64,000 nucleotides of DNA from Microcaldota archaeon. GTDB lineage: Archaea; Micrarchaeota; Micrarchaeia; Micrarchaeales; Micrarchaeaceae. This document shows positions 15,342-23,907 of this stretch, piece after piece. Positions within the stretch are counted from its first letter, which is position 1, and each line of letters opens with the position of its first letter. The notes below the pieces were generated by a model that was given only the letters and a program-made list of their open reading frames with translations, made no database searches and was not told the origin of the DNA. Location: contig JAKAWW010000001.1 of the NCBI GenBank assembly GCA_021816895.1, positions 619,067 through 683,066 on the forward strand, read 5' to 3'. The translations under genes and the position numbers were made by a program.

Positions 15342-16961
15342 TTGTTTAGTGCTGATAACAATGTGCCGCGCTCAACTGCGGCTTTGAATGATTTAATGGC
15401 ATACAGACCAAGCAGGGCTACAGTCAGGCTTGTTACGGTGATGCTGTTCACGCTGCTTGCAGCCGCAGGCATAATATTCTCAGTGTATCTTTTTGTTGTT
15501 TCTACTAACCTGTATATGTACATGATTGCGTTTGCCTTCCTCATGCTTTCTGTGATATCAGGCTTTTTCAACGTTTTTGCTGCGTATTGGTACTACAAAG
15601 CATATTTCTACCCAGACTACATAAAAAGCATCAAGAGGTCTCTTAAGCCGATGAAGGAGCTGCCACGCGTGGCCATAATGGTGCCTGCATACAACGAGGA
15701 TCCGAATACAGTAGAGAGGGCGCTAACAAAGCTGCTTGGGCTCAATTACCCAAAGGACAAGCTCAGGTATTACCTGCTTGACGACTCAAACAAGCAAGGA
15801 ATCGCAGACAAGCTTGAAGCCTTCTGCAAGAAGCAGAACATAGTTTATATACACAGGGCTTACAGGAGAGGCTTCAAGGCAGGAGCGCTGAATGAAGCGC
15901 TAAAGGTGTCAAGAGAGGAGCTCATAGCGGTATTTGACGCAGATGAATACATAATCAACAACAACTTCCTCGTTGATCTTGTGCCATATTTCCAGGATGA
16001 AAAGATCTCATATATCCAAACGGAAAAAAAGTCAGCGAAGGGCGGCTTTTTCGCAGACTCAGTGGACATGTTCAATGCATTCTTCTTCAAATTCATACAA
16101 ACTGCAAGGGCCCTTGACAATACAGCCATATTTGCAGGCTCATGCGGGATAATCAGGAAAAGCTCTCTTGACAAGATCGGCGGCTTCCCAGAATATGTGA
16201 TAGAAGACACATTCTTCAGCTTCGAATCGGACGAAAACAATTTCAAGAGCTTGTACATACCGAAAGTATACGCGCTTGGAAGGCCGATAAAAACGTTCAC
16301 AGCCCTTGCGAGGCAGCAATGGCGTTACAATTACGGGGATACGCAGTTCCTAGCGTATCTGATGCACACGTTTAACAAGAAGAAGAAGAAAGTCAAGAAC
16401 CTGACGACTTTGTCAAGCATTGATTACATAGCGCACGGTTTCGGGCTTAACTACCTCTCTCTCATACTCATAATATTCACTCTTGTTTCAGTGCTCATTG
16501 TGTTCTCGTCGTTCCCGATGAGCCACTTTACATTCAGCCAGATAGGGCAGCTGCTACAGGTAAGAAGTTTGACCTTGTACCTGCAGATGTTTGGCATTAT
16601 CGCTTTCACCCTCTCGCTGCTCATACCTGTGCTCCTCACGAAGTTCTACTTCAACTCCATAAGCAAGGGCGTGATGATATTCATACTGAACTTCTCGCTG
16701 GCTTTCGTAAGGGTAAAGGCCGCGCTTGCCGCAATCCTAAAGCTTGATCCAAGGTCCCACTGGCAGAAGGCGAGCCACGGCAACAGGAACATGATCGCTT
16801 CGGTGGTCAATACAAAATTCGAGATTGCGTTCTCCACCCTACTCATGGCGCTGGGCTACATATCGATAACGGTTAATGACAATATGACAGGAGGTCTGTG
16901 GCTCATAGGCTATGGATCGCTGTATGTATTCTCGACGCTTTTCTTCTATAGGTACGGCTGA
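15342..16961 (+). CDS. Membrane glycosyltransferase, family 2 (cellulose-synthase-like)
   Basis: 539 residues: two N-terminal TM segments, a GT-A domain and four to five C-terminal TM segments. Catalytic motifs in order: VPAYNEDPNTVERAL, LLDDSNKQG, the metal-binding VFDADEY, IEDTFFSFE and the acceptor-site QQWRYNYGD (QxxRW variant). It should transfer sugars from a nucleotide donor at the membrane, for a surface glycan or glycolipid. The frame opens at TTG 15342; GTG at 15363 fits the TATA box (atataaatc, 15324-15332) better. Operon with the DUF424 gene, 4 nt downstream. Confidence 0.85.
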   Translation: MFSADNNVPRSTAALNDLMAYRPSRATVRLVTVMLFTLLAAAGIIFSVYLFVVSTNLYMYMIAFAFLMLSVISGFFNVFAAYWYYKAYFYPDYIKSIKRSLKPMKELPRVAIMVPAYNEDPNTVERALTKLLGLNYPKDKLRYYLLDDSNKQGIADKLEAFCKKQNIVYIHRAYRRGFKAGALNEALKVSREELIAVFDADEYIINNNFLVDLVPYFQDEKISYIQTEKKSAKGGFFADSVDMFNAFFFKFIQTARALDNTAIFAGSCGIIRKSSLDKIGGFPEYVIEDTFFSFESDENNFKSLYIPKVYALGRPIKTFTALARQQWRYNYGDTQFLAYLMHTFNKKKKKVKNLTTLSSIDYIAHGFGLNYLSLILIIFTLVSVLIVFSSFPMSHFTFSQIGQLLQVRSLTLYLQMFGIIAFTLSLLIPVLLTKFYFNSISKGVMIFILNFSLAFVRVKAALAAILKLDPRSHWQKASHGNRNMIASVVNTKFEIAFSTLLMALGYISITVNDNMTGGLWLIGYGSLYVFSTLFFYRYG

Positions 16962-16965
16962 GCTT

Positions 16966-17277
16966 ATGATCTACCTGAAAGTGCATAGCACTGACAACGG
17001 CGACATGATCGCCATGTGCGATGAAGCGCTTATAGACAAGGTGCTGAGCAAGGGAGAGATAGTAATAGACATAAAAGGATACAGCTCATTCTACAAGGGG
17101 GACAAGGTCGACAAAGAGACAGCAGTGAGCAGGATAAGGGATCTTGAACATATATATTCGGCCAACATAGTGGGCACAGATAGCATTGACGTTGCGCTGA
17201 GCGCAAGGATAATAGACAGGAAGGGGATACTTTTTGTGGGAGATGTGCCCTACGCCCATTCGTATAGCATGGATTAG
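16966..17277 (+). CDS. DUF424 family protein
   Basis: 103 residues, ATG at 16966, five bases after the glycosyltransferase stop. It has the archaeal DUF424 features: MIYLKVHSTDNGDMIAMCDE at the N-terminus, a short FYKGDKV segment, ANIVGTDSIDVAL and the terminal GDVPYAHSY (family consensus GVPHAQ). The family is conserved in archaea, function unknown. The upstream in-frame start at 16912 lies inside the previous gene and is rejected. Confidence 0.85.
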   Translation: MIYLKVHSTDNGDMIAMCDEALIDKVLSKGEIVIDIKGYSSFYKGDKVDKETAVSRIRDLEHIYSANIVGTDSIDVALSARIIDRKGILFVGDVPYAHSYSMD

Positions 17278-17305
17278 GGGCACAGCAAGCGCAAGCAAAG
17301 GCGCG

Positions 17306-17650
17306 TTAGCTGCCCTGGAGCAGCAGTATGGCCTCGGCTATGTCGCCCTTGGTCTTTTCAAGGGCTTCTTTTATACGTTCCTTGTCGGCGATGCCAGTCT
17401 TATCGGCAACCATGTTGATGTCATCTTCAGTTATCTCTACTGAAGTCTGCTTCTCAACCTCTGATATATCGCCGCTTATCTGAAATGTACGTACGCCCTG
17501 CGCATCTATTGCAGTGACTTGCGGGCTCTCTATTATTATGTCCTTGTCATCGAGCTCTATCACCACCCTGCTGGCGCTCATCTCGGTAGTCTTTATGCCC
17601 ATCTTGCTCATGAGGTTCTTCATTGTGCGTGGGTCCAGGTTTGGCATCAT
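17306..17650 (-). CDS. nac: Nascent polypeptide-associated complex protein (NAC)
   Basis: 114 residues from ATG 17650 (or the adjacent ATG 17647). N-terminal MPNLDPRTMKNLMSKMGI, NAC beta-barrel (VVIELDDKDIIIESPQVTAI, then QTFQISG-like RTFQISGDI) and a C-terminal UBA domain (EITEDDINMVADKTG, IAEAILLLQG). It binds ribosomes and emerging nascent chains as a homodimer. The longer frame to 17722 adds a non-conserved cysteine-containing leader over the divergent promoter. Head-to-head with the S66 peptidase gene. Confidence 0.93.
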   Translation of the reverse strand: MMPNLDPRTMKNLMSKMGIKTTEMSASRVVIELDDKDIIIESPQVTAIDAQGVRTFQISGDISEVEKQTSVEITEDDINMVADKTGIADKERIKEALEKTKGDIAEAILLLQGS

Positions 17651-17716
17651 TGAACCACTACTTGCTAGGTAACATTTGGTGCCAAAGCATAAATAACTTT
17701 TTGACAAAATGCTATT

Positions 17717-18730
17717 ATGCATGAAATGATAAAACCGCGGGCGCTGAAGCCGGGAGACACTATAAAGATTATAGCCCCATCGTCAACGCTAGGCAATGTC
17801 GAAGGCCTGTCGAATGCCATAGATTTCATCAAAAAGCACGGCTTTAAGGTCAGCCTGTCTACAAACCTTACCCATGCCACCCCGCAGAGGTTCTCAACTA
17901 CAGGGGATCGCATAAGAAAAACTGAGCTTGAAAACGCCTTCAAGAATGACGACATAGATGCGATAATAGCATTGCGTGGCGGCGCTGGCTCAATAGACTT
18001 GCTTGACATAATAGACTATGACATCATAAGGGAGCACCCAAAGATATTCGTAGGCTATAGCGACATAACATTGCTCCAGCTCGCGTTCTTGAAGAAGGCA
18101 AACCTCATAACCTTCCAGGGGCCCATGCTCATAGACCTTACTGAAGGAGACAGCCAGGTGCTGAACCAGAATTGGTCCACTTTGCTAAGCATTATCAGCG
18201 CTGGCGATGCACTGGAACTGAAGAACCCAATAGGCAGCAAGTGGTCAAAAACGATAACAGAGGGTAGAGGGAGGGGCATGCTTCTTGGCGGCAACATGAC
18301 CATGCTGTCGCTTATCTCCAATACGCAGTATATGCCGAGCACAGAGGGCTCAGTCATGTTCCTGGAAGACGTGGATTTGGCGCCATGGATGGTCGACAAT
18401 ATATTTACCTCGCTTATAATAAAGGGGGCCATGAACGGCATAACAGGGCTGGTGTTCGGTGAATTCCCGCATTATGGCTTTGAGGAAGCGCTAAAGAATT
18501 CAAGCGCTGCTGCGTTCCTGTTCAACGACCTATTCGTAGAGGACTATGTTGATTCCACAATAAAAGACATTATAATAGACATATTGATCAAAAAACTGCA
18601 AAATATACCGTCTTTTGTGGATTTCGCATGCTGCCATGGAAAATACATAACTACAATTCCGATGGGGGCAATGGTTGAAATAGACGCGAAAGAGCAAAAA
18701 CTGAGCATGCTTGAAAGCGCGGTTTCCTGA
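17717..18730 (+). CDS. S66-family serine peptidase (LD-carboxypeptidase / MccF-like)
   Basis: 337 residues. Start RALKPGDTIKIIAPSSTLG, then AIIALRGGAGSIDLLDIID and the nucleophile elbow FVGYSDITLL (S115). The catalytic Glu lies in VMFLEDVDLAPWMVD and the His in ACCHGKYITTIPMGA. S66 enzymes cleave L,D-peptide bonds of murein or hydrolyse microcin C-type adducts; with no murein expected in archaea, a detoxifying MccF-like role is more likely, but this is inference. No signal peptide, so cytoplasmic. Confidence 0.87.
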   Translation: MHEMIKPRALKPGDTIKIIAPSSTLGNVEGLSNAIDFIKKHGFKVSLSTNLTHATPQRFSTTGDRIRKTELENAFKNDDIDAIIALRGGAGSIDLLDIIDYDIIREHPKIFVGYSDITLLQLAFLKKANLITFQGPMLIDLTEGDSQVLNQNWSTLLSIISAGDALELKNPIGSKWSKTITEGRGRGMLLGGNMTMLSLISNTQYMPSTEGSVMFLEDVDLAPWMVDNIFTSLIIKGAMNGITGLVFGEFPHYGFEEALKNSSAAAFLFNDLFVEDYVDSTIKDIIIDILIKKLQNIPSFVDFACCHGKYITTIPMGAMVEIDAKEQKLSMLESAVS

Positions 18731-18870
18731 GGGAAAGCTTTTTAAATGCTCTTTTTGCCACGAGGCAACATATAAATATTATAATAAGCTGATTATGTAG
18801 TGCATGTGCTATGGCGCTAATGGCGCGCAGGGCAACATATAATTATTTGTTTGTGTTTAAATAGCACAGT

Positions 18871-18968
18871 GCAGGGATGGCGGAGCCTGGTCAAACGCGA
18901 CGGACTCAAGATCCGTTGACTTAGGTCTACGGGAGTTCAATCGGTGCGAACAAATCTCCCTCCCTGCA
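18871..18968 (+). tRNA. tRNA-Leu (anticodon CAA) with a 13-nt T-loop intron
   Basis: Acceptor GCAGGGA/TCCCTGC, anticodon stem ACGGA/TCCGT with loop CTCAAGA (CAA), long variable arm, discriminator A. The T stem GGGAG/CTCCC encloses 20 nt. Pairing GTTC with GAAC leaves 3-nt bulges AAT and AAA; cutting each after its second base removes 13 nt and leaves the consensus loop TTCAAAT. Mature length 85 nt. A TATA-like tttaaatag lies just upstream; the next gene starts 21 nt downstream. Confidence 0.9.
18941..18953 (+). other. tRNA-Leu intron, T loop (position 58/59)
   Basis: TCGGTGCGAACAA, 13 nt. It has the same geometry as the tRNA-Arg T-loop intron: the first bases of the T loop pair with the 3' part of the intron. 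Confidence 0.8.
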
Positions 18969-18989
18969 TCGTACTGCAAAGGTGGTTAA

Positions 18990-19673
18990 ATGGCTGGAAA
19001 GAACAAGACTTCTAAAAAAAATGTAAAGGCGAAAAGCCCAAAGAGGCAGTATAAGGAATCTAAGATGCTCGATATAATCAATTATCCCCAGTCTGAGGAA
19101 TTTACCAGCGCCGCAGCATGCGTGCTCATGGCGCTCAAGTACATAAACAAGAATATGAGCATAAAGAAAGGGATGGAATATGATATTTGGGAGGAAGCGA
19201 ACTATGGCAGCGTATGGCACGGATCACGCTACGGCATTGCGTACTCACTTGCAAAGAGAGGCGCCAGACCTTACATAATGACCAATGCCAAGGACGAGGG
19301 CTATGAAAAGAAGCTTGCTGTTTATGAAGGGATAAACCTGGAAACGCTCAGGTCATCGTTCAACGAAATAAAAAAGCGCGCAGAGGACCTCAAGGTTAAA
19401 GAGGTAAAAAAGTTTGTCACTCTCAACACCATAAAGAAAGAGCTTAATGTAGGCAGGGTGCCTATAGTACTGGTGAATGCGAACAAGCTCAGTCCGCAGG
19501 ACCATCCAGAGCCGAGCCCTCATTGGGTAGTGGTAAAAGGTTACGACAAAGATACTGTTTACATAAACGACCCGTATTCGAATGAGACAATAAGCATGGA
19601 GCCGCAGGTATTCAGGAGCGTGCTGGGCTACGACAACGAGTACCATATGATATCTGTAAGCGCGAAGCGCTGA
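18990..19673 (+). CDS. Peptidase C39-like (papain-fold) protein
   Basis: 227 residues with a lysine-rich N-terminal tail (about 1-25). The putative nucleophile is in FTSAAACVLMALKYI, the His in EPSPHWVVVKGYD, followed by TVYINDPY, the order seen in the C39-like family. There is no signal peptide, so it acts in the cytoplasm, perhaps as a peptidase or isopeptidase. Ribosome site GGTGG lies 6 nt before ATG. It sits 21 nt downstream of tRNA-Leu(CAA) and may be on its transcript. Confidence 0.72.
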   Translation: MAGKNKTSKKNVKAKSPKRQYKESKMLDIINYPQSEEFTSAAACVLMALKYINKNMSIKKGMEYDIWEEANYGSVWHGSRYGIAYSLAKRGARPYIMTNAKDEGYEKKLAVYEGINLETLRSSFNEIKKRAEDLKVKEVKKFVTLNTIKKELNVGRVPIVLVNANKLSPQDHPEPSPHWVVVKGYDKDTVYINDPYSNETISMEPQVFRSVLGYDNEYHMISVSAKR

Positions 19674-19693
19674 CTAAACAAAGCATTGGCATC

Positions 19694-20692
19694 TTATTTT
19701 TGCTTGAGTTCCAATCGCGATTGTTTGCTGCTTTGCTGCCAGGCAATCACTTTCTTGAGCTTCCTGAAGTCTTCTTCTATCAGGGGCATGTTCTTTTTCA
19801 GCCTTACCGCTGCAGCAGGATGCAAAGTGACAAAATATTTGCCCTTGAATAGGCTGCCGTGCATTTGCATTACACCTACTTTGCCTGCTACCTCATTTGC
19901 AGCTATTGCTCCAAGCAGCACAATAAGCTTCGGCTTGATTGTTGATATCTGCTTGGCAAGGTAATCGCTGCATGCTTTTATCTCATCATTTGTCGGCTGC
20001 CTGTTTCTTGGAGGGAAAAATTGCACCACGCTTGTTATATAGACTTGCTCCCTTCTCAGCCCGGCGAGCCTAAGCAGGTGCTCGAGAAGCTTGCCGCTTG
20101 CTCCTACAAAAGGCCTTCCTTGCATATCTTCGTTCTTTCCTGGGGCCTGACCTATAACCATTATGCTTGCATCTGCGGGGCCTTCGCCTGGCACGAATTT
20201 TGTGCTCAAGTTCCATCCTTTGAACTTTCTTGGCAGGGCAGCGTATTCTGCATTGATCCTGTCAAGCGCTTCCCTCTTGTCTATGTAAGTGTCTGCAGCT
20301 ATTATGAGGTCGCGTTCGTTCTTGAATACAGCGCTGCCTGTCACTTGCCCATAGGTGAGCCAAACATATCCAGAATGCTCTGTTACCCTTACCTTTGCAC
20401 CATTGCTTGCCTTTGCAAGATACATAGTAAGTTCGGTCTTTACCTTATCACCGCCCTCGACATACCAGAAGTAAACCCTGTGCTTGAAATACCTGTCAGG
20501 GCTCACCCGCATGCCGGTTTCTTCAAAAGTTTCTCTTATTGCGGCTTCCAATGACGTTTCCCCTCTTTCAATATGCCCCTTAGGCAAATCAAGATGCCCC
20601 TTGCCCTTTAGGAAAAGGTAGCGCCTCTCGCCTTTGATATACTTATATACCAGAACGCCTCCGTCGTAGACAAACACAACCATGTCATGCAC
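19694..20692 (-). CDS. Fusion of Nudix hydrolase and family 4-like uracil-DNA glycosylase
   Basis: 332 residues. Residues 1-145 are a Ap4A-type Nudix domain with a perfect box: [20 protein letters not shown] then TG. Residues 165-330 are a UDG domain: [20 protein letters not shown] (motif A), [19 protein letters not shown] and the C-terminal motif TLHPAAAVR. Three of the four cysteines that bind the 4Fe-4S cluster in family 4 UDG are missing; only ACSDYL remains. Joining pool sanitising to uracil excision makes biological sense. GTG start overlaps the upstream archaeosortase stop; an ATG at 20683 is an alternative. Confidence 0.86.
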   Translation of the reverse strand: MHDMVVFVYDGGVLVYKYIKGERRYLFLKGKGHLDLPKGHIERGETSLEAAIRETFEETGMRVSPDRYFKHRVYFWYVEGGDKVKTELTMYLAKASNGAKVRVTEHSGYVWLTYGQVTGSAVFKNERDLIIAADTYIDKREALDRINAEYAALPRKFKGWNLSTKFVPGEGPADASIMVIGQAPGKNEDMQGRPFVGASGKLLEHLLRLAGLRREQVYITSVVQFFPPRNRQPTNDEIKACSDYLAKQISTIKPKLIVLLGAIAANEVAGKVGVMQMHGSLFKGKYFVTLHPAAAVRLKKNMPLIEEDFRKLKKVIAWQQSSKQSRLELKQK

Positions 20693-22190
20693 TCTTGGCT
20701 ATATTATATGCAGCGCACATAAAGCCAGCCGTGGCATTGCTCATGCTGAGCGCATTGTACATTGCCGCTTCTGCGCCATTTGCAACACCGCTGCTTGGGA
20801 TGCATGTGCGTATCCTGTAGCTTTCGTTAATAGGAGCAAAGAGCTCATAGTTTTCAGTAACATACTTGCCTCCAAGCACGTATGGCATGGAGAAATAGTC
20901 TATTTCGAATGTCGTGTTCTTGGAAGTGATTATTGCTTCGTGGAGTGTTATGCCGTTGGGAAGAAGCGCTGTGCGCTTGCCCTTGATAGAGCTGTAATTG
21001 TTTGTTATGATATATCCGCCGTCTGGCCTTGCATTAAGTTTAATCATGGCGTATATAGTGGAATTGGAAGTCGTGTTTTGCAGGCCGTAGAGCAGTAAGG
21101 TGTTTGATGTGTATAGCTGGAGTATGTTGCTGTTCGCGTTTTCAAGGCTTATTATGACCTTTCCTATGAGCGCGCTTTGGGTAACGCTAGAATTGCCGCT
21201 AAACAGCAGGGCAGGCGCCATTAATGCGCTGCCATATTGGGAGGCAAGCACAAGGGCAACTAAGCCGAGAACCAAGGCGATTAAAAGGGTAGCAGCGGCG
21301 TCGCGAGCAGGGCGATGCTTCGCCATCGTTTGCCTGCTGAGCTTTTGTATGTGCAGGCCGAAGCGCCCACCCAAGAGGATCATGACTATCACAGCTATGT
21401 AGAAGAGTATCTGCCCTGCGAAAGCATGAAAGATAAGCACAGAGTTGCCAAGGCCGTAGTAGGCACCGGCAAGTATCACTGCAATCATTCTTGCCAGGTT
21501 CAGGGCGACCATAAGCACAATGCCGCCAAGCAGCCACAGCGCCTTTCTCCGTATGCTGCCTTTGTACAGGTATGCGACCGGAATCATGAACATCGCCAAC
21601 GCCACGAATGTGCCCAGCGATACGCATGTTGTTGATATCGTTATGGTAGGCCCTGACAACCCCGAAAAGGTGCTGCCTATCTTCGATAGCGGCACCCCAA
21701 GCACCTTTAGCAGTGCATACACAAAATTTGAGTTTGCCAATGCCCAAGCGCCGTTGAGTGCGAACAGCGGAAGCAGGAGCAACGGAGATGCGAATATCGA
21801 ATAGACAACAAGCACCTTCATCTTTCTGATCCCATCAAAGCCGAAAATGATAGCGACAAGCGCCATTATGAAGACGGGCCATATGAATGCATCTATCCGG
21901 TATGACATGAACGCGAAAGAAAATGCAATTCTTGCAAAAGCAGTCACCAGCACAAACACCGCGAAAAGCGCCAATCCAAATATAGTGCTCGACAACCTAT
22001 TGGATAGCTTCAGGTCTTCCTTCGCTGAAAAAATAATCATTACAGGGAGCATCAGCATTACTACTATTATGTATGTGCTGGAGTCTGTATCAAGTATGCT
22101 GGGGTTTGTTATGAGTATAGAGCTGAAAGCCCCTAGCAGGAATGCTGCAAGCAGAACTATTATGCCGATAAGTTTGCCGTTGTTGGCCAT
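20685..22190 (-). CDS. Archaeosortase/exosortase family transpeptidase
   Basis: 501 residues. Residues 1-275 form about eight TM helices with the three catalytic residues of the family: C189 in [12 protein letters not shown]234 in [10 protein letters not shown] and H255 in [10 protein letters not shown] further TM at about 297-318 is followed by an extracytoplasmic domain of about 180 residues. Archaeosortases cleave C-terminal sorting tails of surface proteins and attach them to lipid. No tripartite sorting tail was seen on any protein in this window. The gene overlaps the Nudix-UDG gene by 8 nt. Confidence 0.82.
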   Translation of the reverse strand: MANNGKLIGIIVLLAAFLLGAFSSILITNPSILDTDSSTYIIVVMLMLPVMIIFSAKEDLKLSNRLSSTIFGLALFAVFVLVTAFARIAFSFAFMSYRIDAFIWPVFIMALVAIIFGFDGIRKMKVLVVYSIFASPLLLLPLFALNGAWALANSNFVYALLKVLGVPLSKIGSTFSGLSGPTITISTTCVSLGTFVALAMFMIPVAYLYKGSIRRKALWLLGGIVLMVALNLARMIAVILAGAYYGLGNSVLIFHAFAGQILFYIAVIVMILLGGRFGLHIQKLSRQTMAKHRPARDAAATLLIALVLGLVALVLASQYGSALMAPALLFSGNSSVTQSALIGKVIISLENANSNILQLYTSNTLLLYGLQNTTSNSTIYAMIKLNARPDGGYIITNNYSSIKGKRTALLPNGITLHEAIITSKNTTFEIDYFSMPYVLGGKYVTENYELFAPINESYRIRTCIPSSGVANGAEAAMYNALSMSNATAGFMCAAYNIAKSA

Positions 22191-22219
22191 GCATGCACTT
22201 ATATGACAAATTTTGCCAA

Positions 22220-22281
22220 TGGTCCTCAGCCGAAATGGGCTTCATCACATTTCAGAAGTTACTCTTTTCTTCATAGGACCA
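22220..22281 (-). promoter_or_regulatory. Possible structured leader of the archaeosortase gene
   Basis: Inverted repeat TGGTCCT/AGGACCA (22220-22226 and 22275-22281) with a smaller AGCC/GGCT hairpin inside. It lies directly downstream of a TATA element (atatatat, about 22283-22291, minus strand) and upstream of the archaeosortase ATG. It also contains a 9-codon open frame. A regulatory role is a guess. Confidence 0.25.
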
Positions 22282-22383
22282 AATATATATCAAACCAAGT
22301 TTTATTATACTTGCTATGCTTGGAGCTTTATTCCCTGCCAGGAGCCTGGCAAATGCCGCAGAAGCAGCCAATTTAGCATTGTT

Positions 22384-23811
22384 TCATTTTTGGCCTGAGC
22401 GCTTTTCCATCGGAAATAAGATGACCTCCTTTATCGAAGGCTTGTCAGTAAGCAGCATCACCAGCCTGTCTATCCCCAGCCCAAGCCCGCCAGTAGGGGG
22501 CATCCCATACTCCATCGCCTCTACAAAATCCATATCAAGTGGCTCGGCTGTGCCGCCGGCAGCATTTGCTGCTGCAATCTGGCTTTCAAAGTTCTGCCTC
22601 TGCACAACGGGGTCATTAAGCTCTGAATAAGCGTTTGCCAGTTCCATTCCCGCTGCATACAGCTCAAACCTCTCGACAAGACGCGGATCTCCGCGCTTTG
22701 CGCGAGTAAGAGTAGAGGTTTCCTTTGGAAAATCAATCGCAAATGCCGGTTGAACGAGCGTTGGCTGCACAAGCGCTTCGAAAAGCTTTTCATATGCGTG
22801 GGAGCGCGTGCGCTTTCCCTTCTCAAACTTTATCCCTTTGCTTTCAGCGAGCTTGAAGAGCTCCTCGTCGCCAAGCTCAAGCACGTCTATGCCATTGCCG
22901 GCACGCTCGTTTATGCTGTCTACGTATTTGACTCTGGCAAATGGCGCCCTGAAATCTATCTTTTTGCCCTGGTAGGTTATTTCAGTGCTGCCGTACAGGT
23001 TTTTGGCTATATATTCTAGCAACGATTCAGAGAGTTTCATCATCTCCTCATAATCTGCATACGCCTGGTACCATTCGATCATTGTGAATTCTGGGCTGTG
23101 GGTAACATCAATATCCTCATTCCTAAACGCCTTGTAGATCTCATAGACCTTTTCTAAGCCGCCGATGATAAGCCTTTTAAGGTACAATTCATTGGATATG
23201 CGAAGGTAGTCTTCCTCGCCAAGAGTGTTTACAAAAACTTTGAACGGATCAGCATCGGCACCACCATAAAGAGGCTGTATGACAGGCGTTTCAAATTCCA
23301 TGAAGCCCTTACTGTCTAGGAATTTGCGTATAAACGAGACTATCTTGCTTCGCTTAATGAATATTTCACTTACGGCAGGATTCATTATAAGATCGAGGTA
23401 GCGCTTCCTGTATCTCAACTCAACATCCTGCAGCCCATGCCACTTGTCAGGCAGCATGCGCATAGCCTTTGCGAGAAGCGAGTATTCCTCTACGTTAATG
23501 CTTATTTCACCGGGTTTTGTCTTGAACACCTTGCCTTTCGCTCCGATTATATCTCCGCTATTAAATTTTTTTACAGCCTCAAACCTCTCGCCGAGCTGCG
23601 CAAAGTCAAAATAAGCCTGTATTTTGCCTGTCGCATCAAGCACATCTATGAATATTAGCTTGCCAGACTTTCTCATGCCGGTTATGCGTCCAGCTATAGA
23701 TACCTGCTTGCCTTCATAATCTGCATACGCCTGCTTTATTTCAGCTGCATGCGCATTTACGCTATATGAGTAGGGAAGCCCTGAGAATACGCTTTCGTTA
23801 TTGCTAGCCAT
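22384..23811 (-). CDS. lysS: Lysyl-tRNA synthetase, class II
   Basis: 475 residues. An N-terminal OB-fold anticodon domain (VSIAGRITGMRKSGKLIFID), the LysRS-II tag DVELRYRKRYLDLI, motif 2 in YEIYKAFRNEDIDVTHSPEF, and motif 3 GLGLGIDRLVMLL. Many archaea use the unrelated class I LysRS, so a class II enzyme here is of bacterial/eukaryotic type by family. Cytoplasmic. The gene is preceded by an intrinsic-terminator-like hairpin. Confidence 0.95.
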   Translation of the reverse strand: MASNNESVFSGLPYSYSVNAHAAEIKQAYADYEGKQVSIAGRITGMRKSGKLIFIDVLDATGKIQAYFDFAQLGERFEAVKKFNSGDIIGAKGKVFKTKPGEISINVEEYSLLAKAMRMLPDKWHGLQDVELRYRKRYLDLIMNPAVSEIFIKRSKIVSFIRKFLDSKGFMEFETPVIQPLYGGADADPFKVFVNTLGEEDYLRISNELYLKRLIIGGLEKVYEIYKAFRNEDIDVTHSPEFTMIEWYQAYADYEEMMKLSESLLEYIAKNLYGSTEITYQGKKIDFRAPFARVKYVDSINERAGNGIDVLELGDEELFKLAESKGIKFEKGKRTRSHAYEKLFEALVQPTLVQPAFAIDFPKETSTLTRAKRGDPRLVERFELYAAGMELANAYSELNDPVVQRQNFESQIAAANAAGGTAEPLDMDFVEAMEYGMPPTGGLGLGIDRLVMLLTDKPSIKEVILFPMEKRSGQK

Positions 23812-23865
23812 TGTAGTAGCACCGCTAGATATAGATTTTGCAAAAGGTTATTAATGCCTTTCCTC

Positions 23866-23905
23866 AAAAAAAGAGGGTCGGCCTGTAGCCCGAAGGCTAC
23901 AGGCC
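23866..23905 (-). terminator. UUCG hairpin plus U tract after the winged-helix gene
   Basis: On the minus strand GGCCTGTAGCC and GGCTACAGGCC pair perfectly (11 bp) around a TTCG tetraloop at 23880-23905, 2 nt after the stop codon of the regulator gene. Seven T follow within CCTC-T7-GAGG. It resembles a bacterial intrinsic terminator and separates that gene from lysS. Confidence 0.65.
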
Positions 23906-23907
23906 AT

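Noticed and set aside
16912-16965. Upstream start for the DUF424 protein
   Set aside because: It lies within the glycosyltransferase coding region in another frame; ATG 16966 begins the conserved N-terminus.
22220-22281. Riboswitch upstream of the archaeosortase
   Set aside because: Only one long-range 7-bp pairing and a short hairpin are seen; no known aptamer core is recognisable, so it is listed only as a weak leader element.
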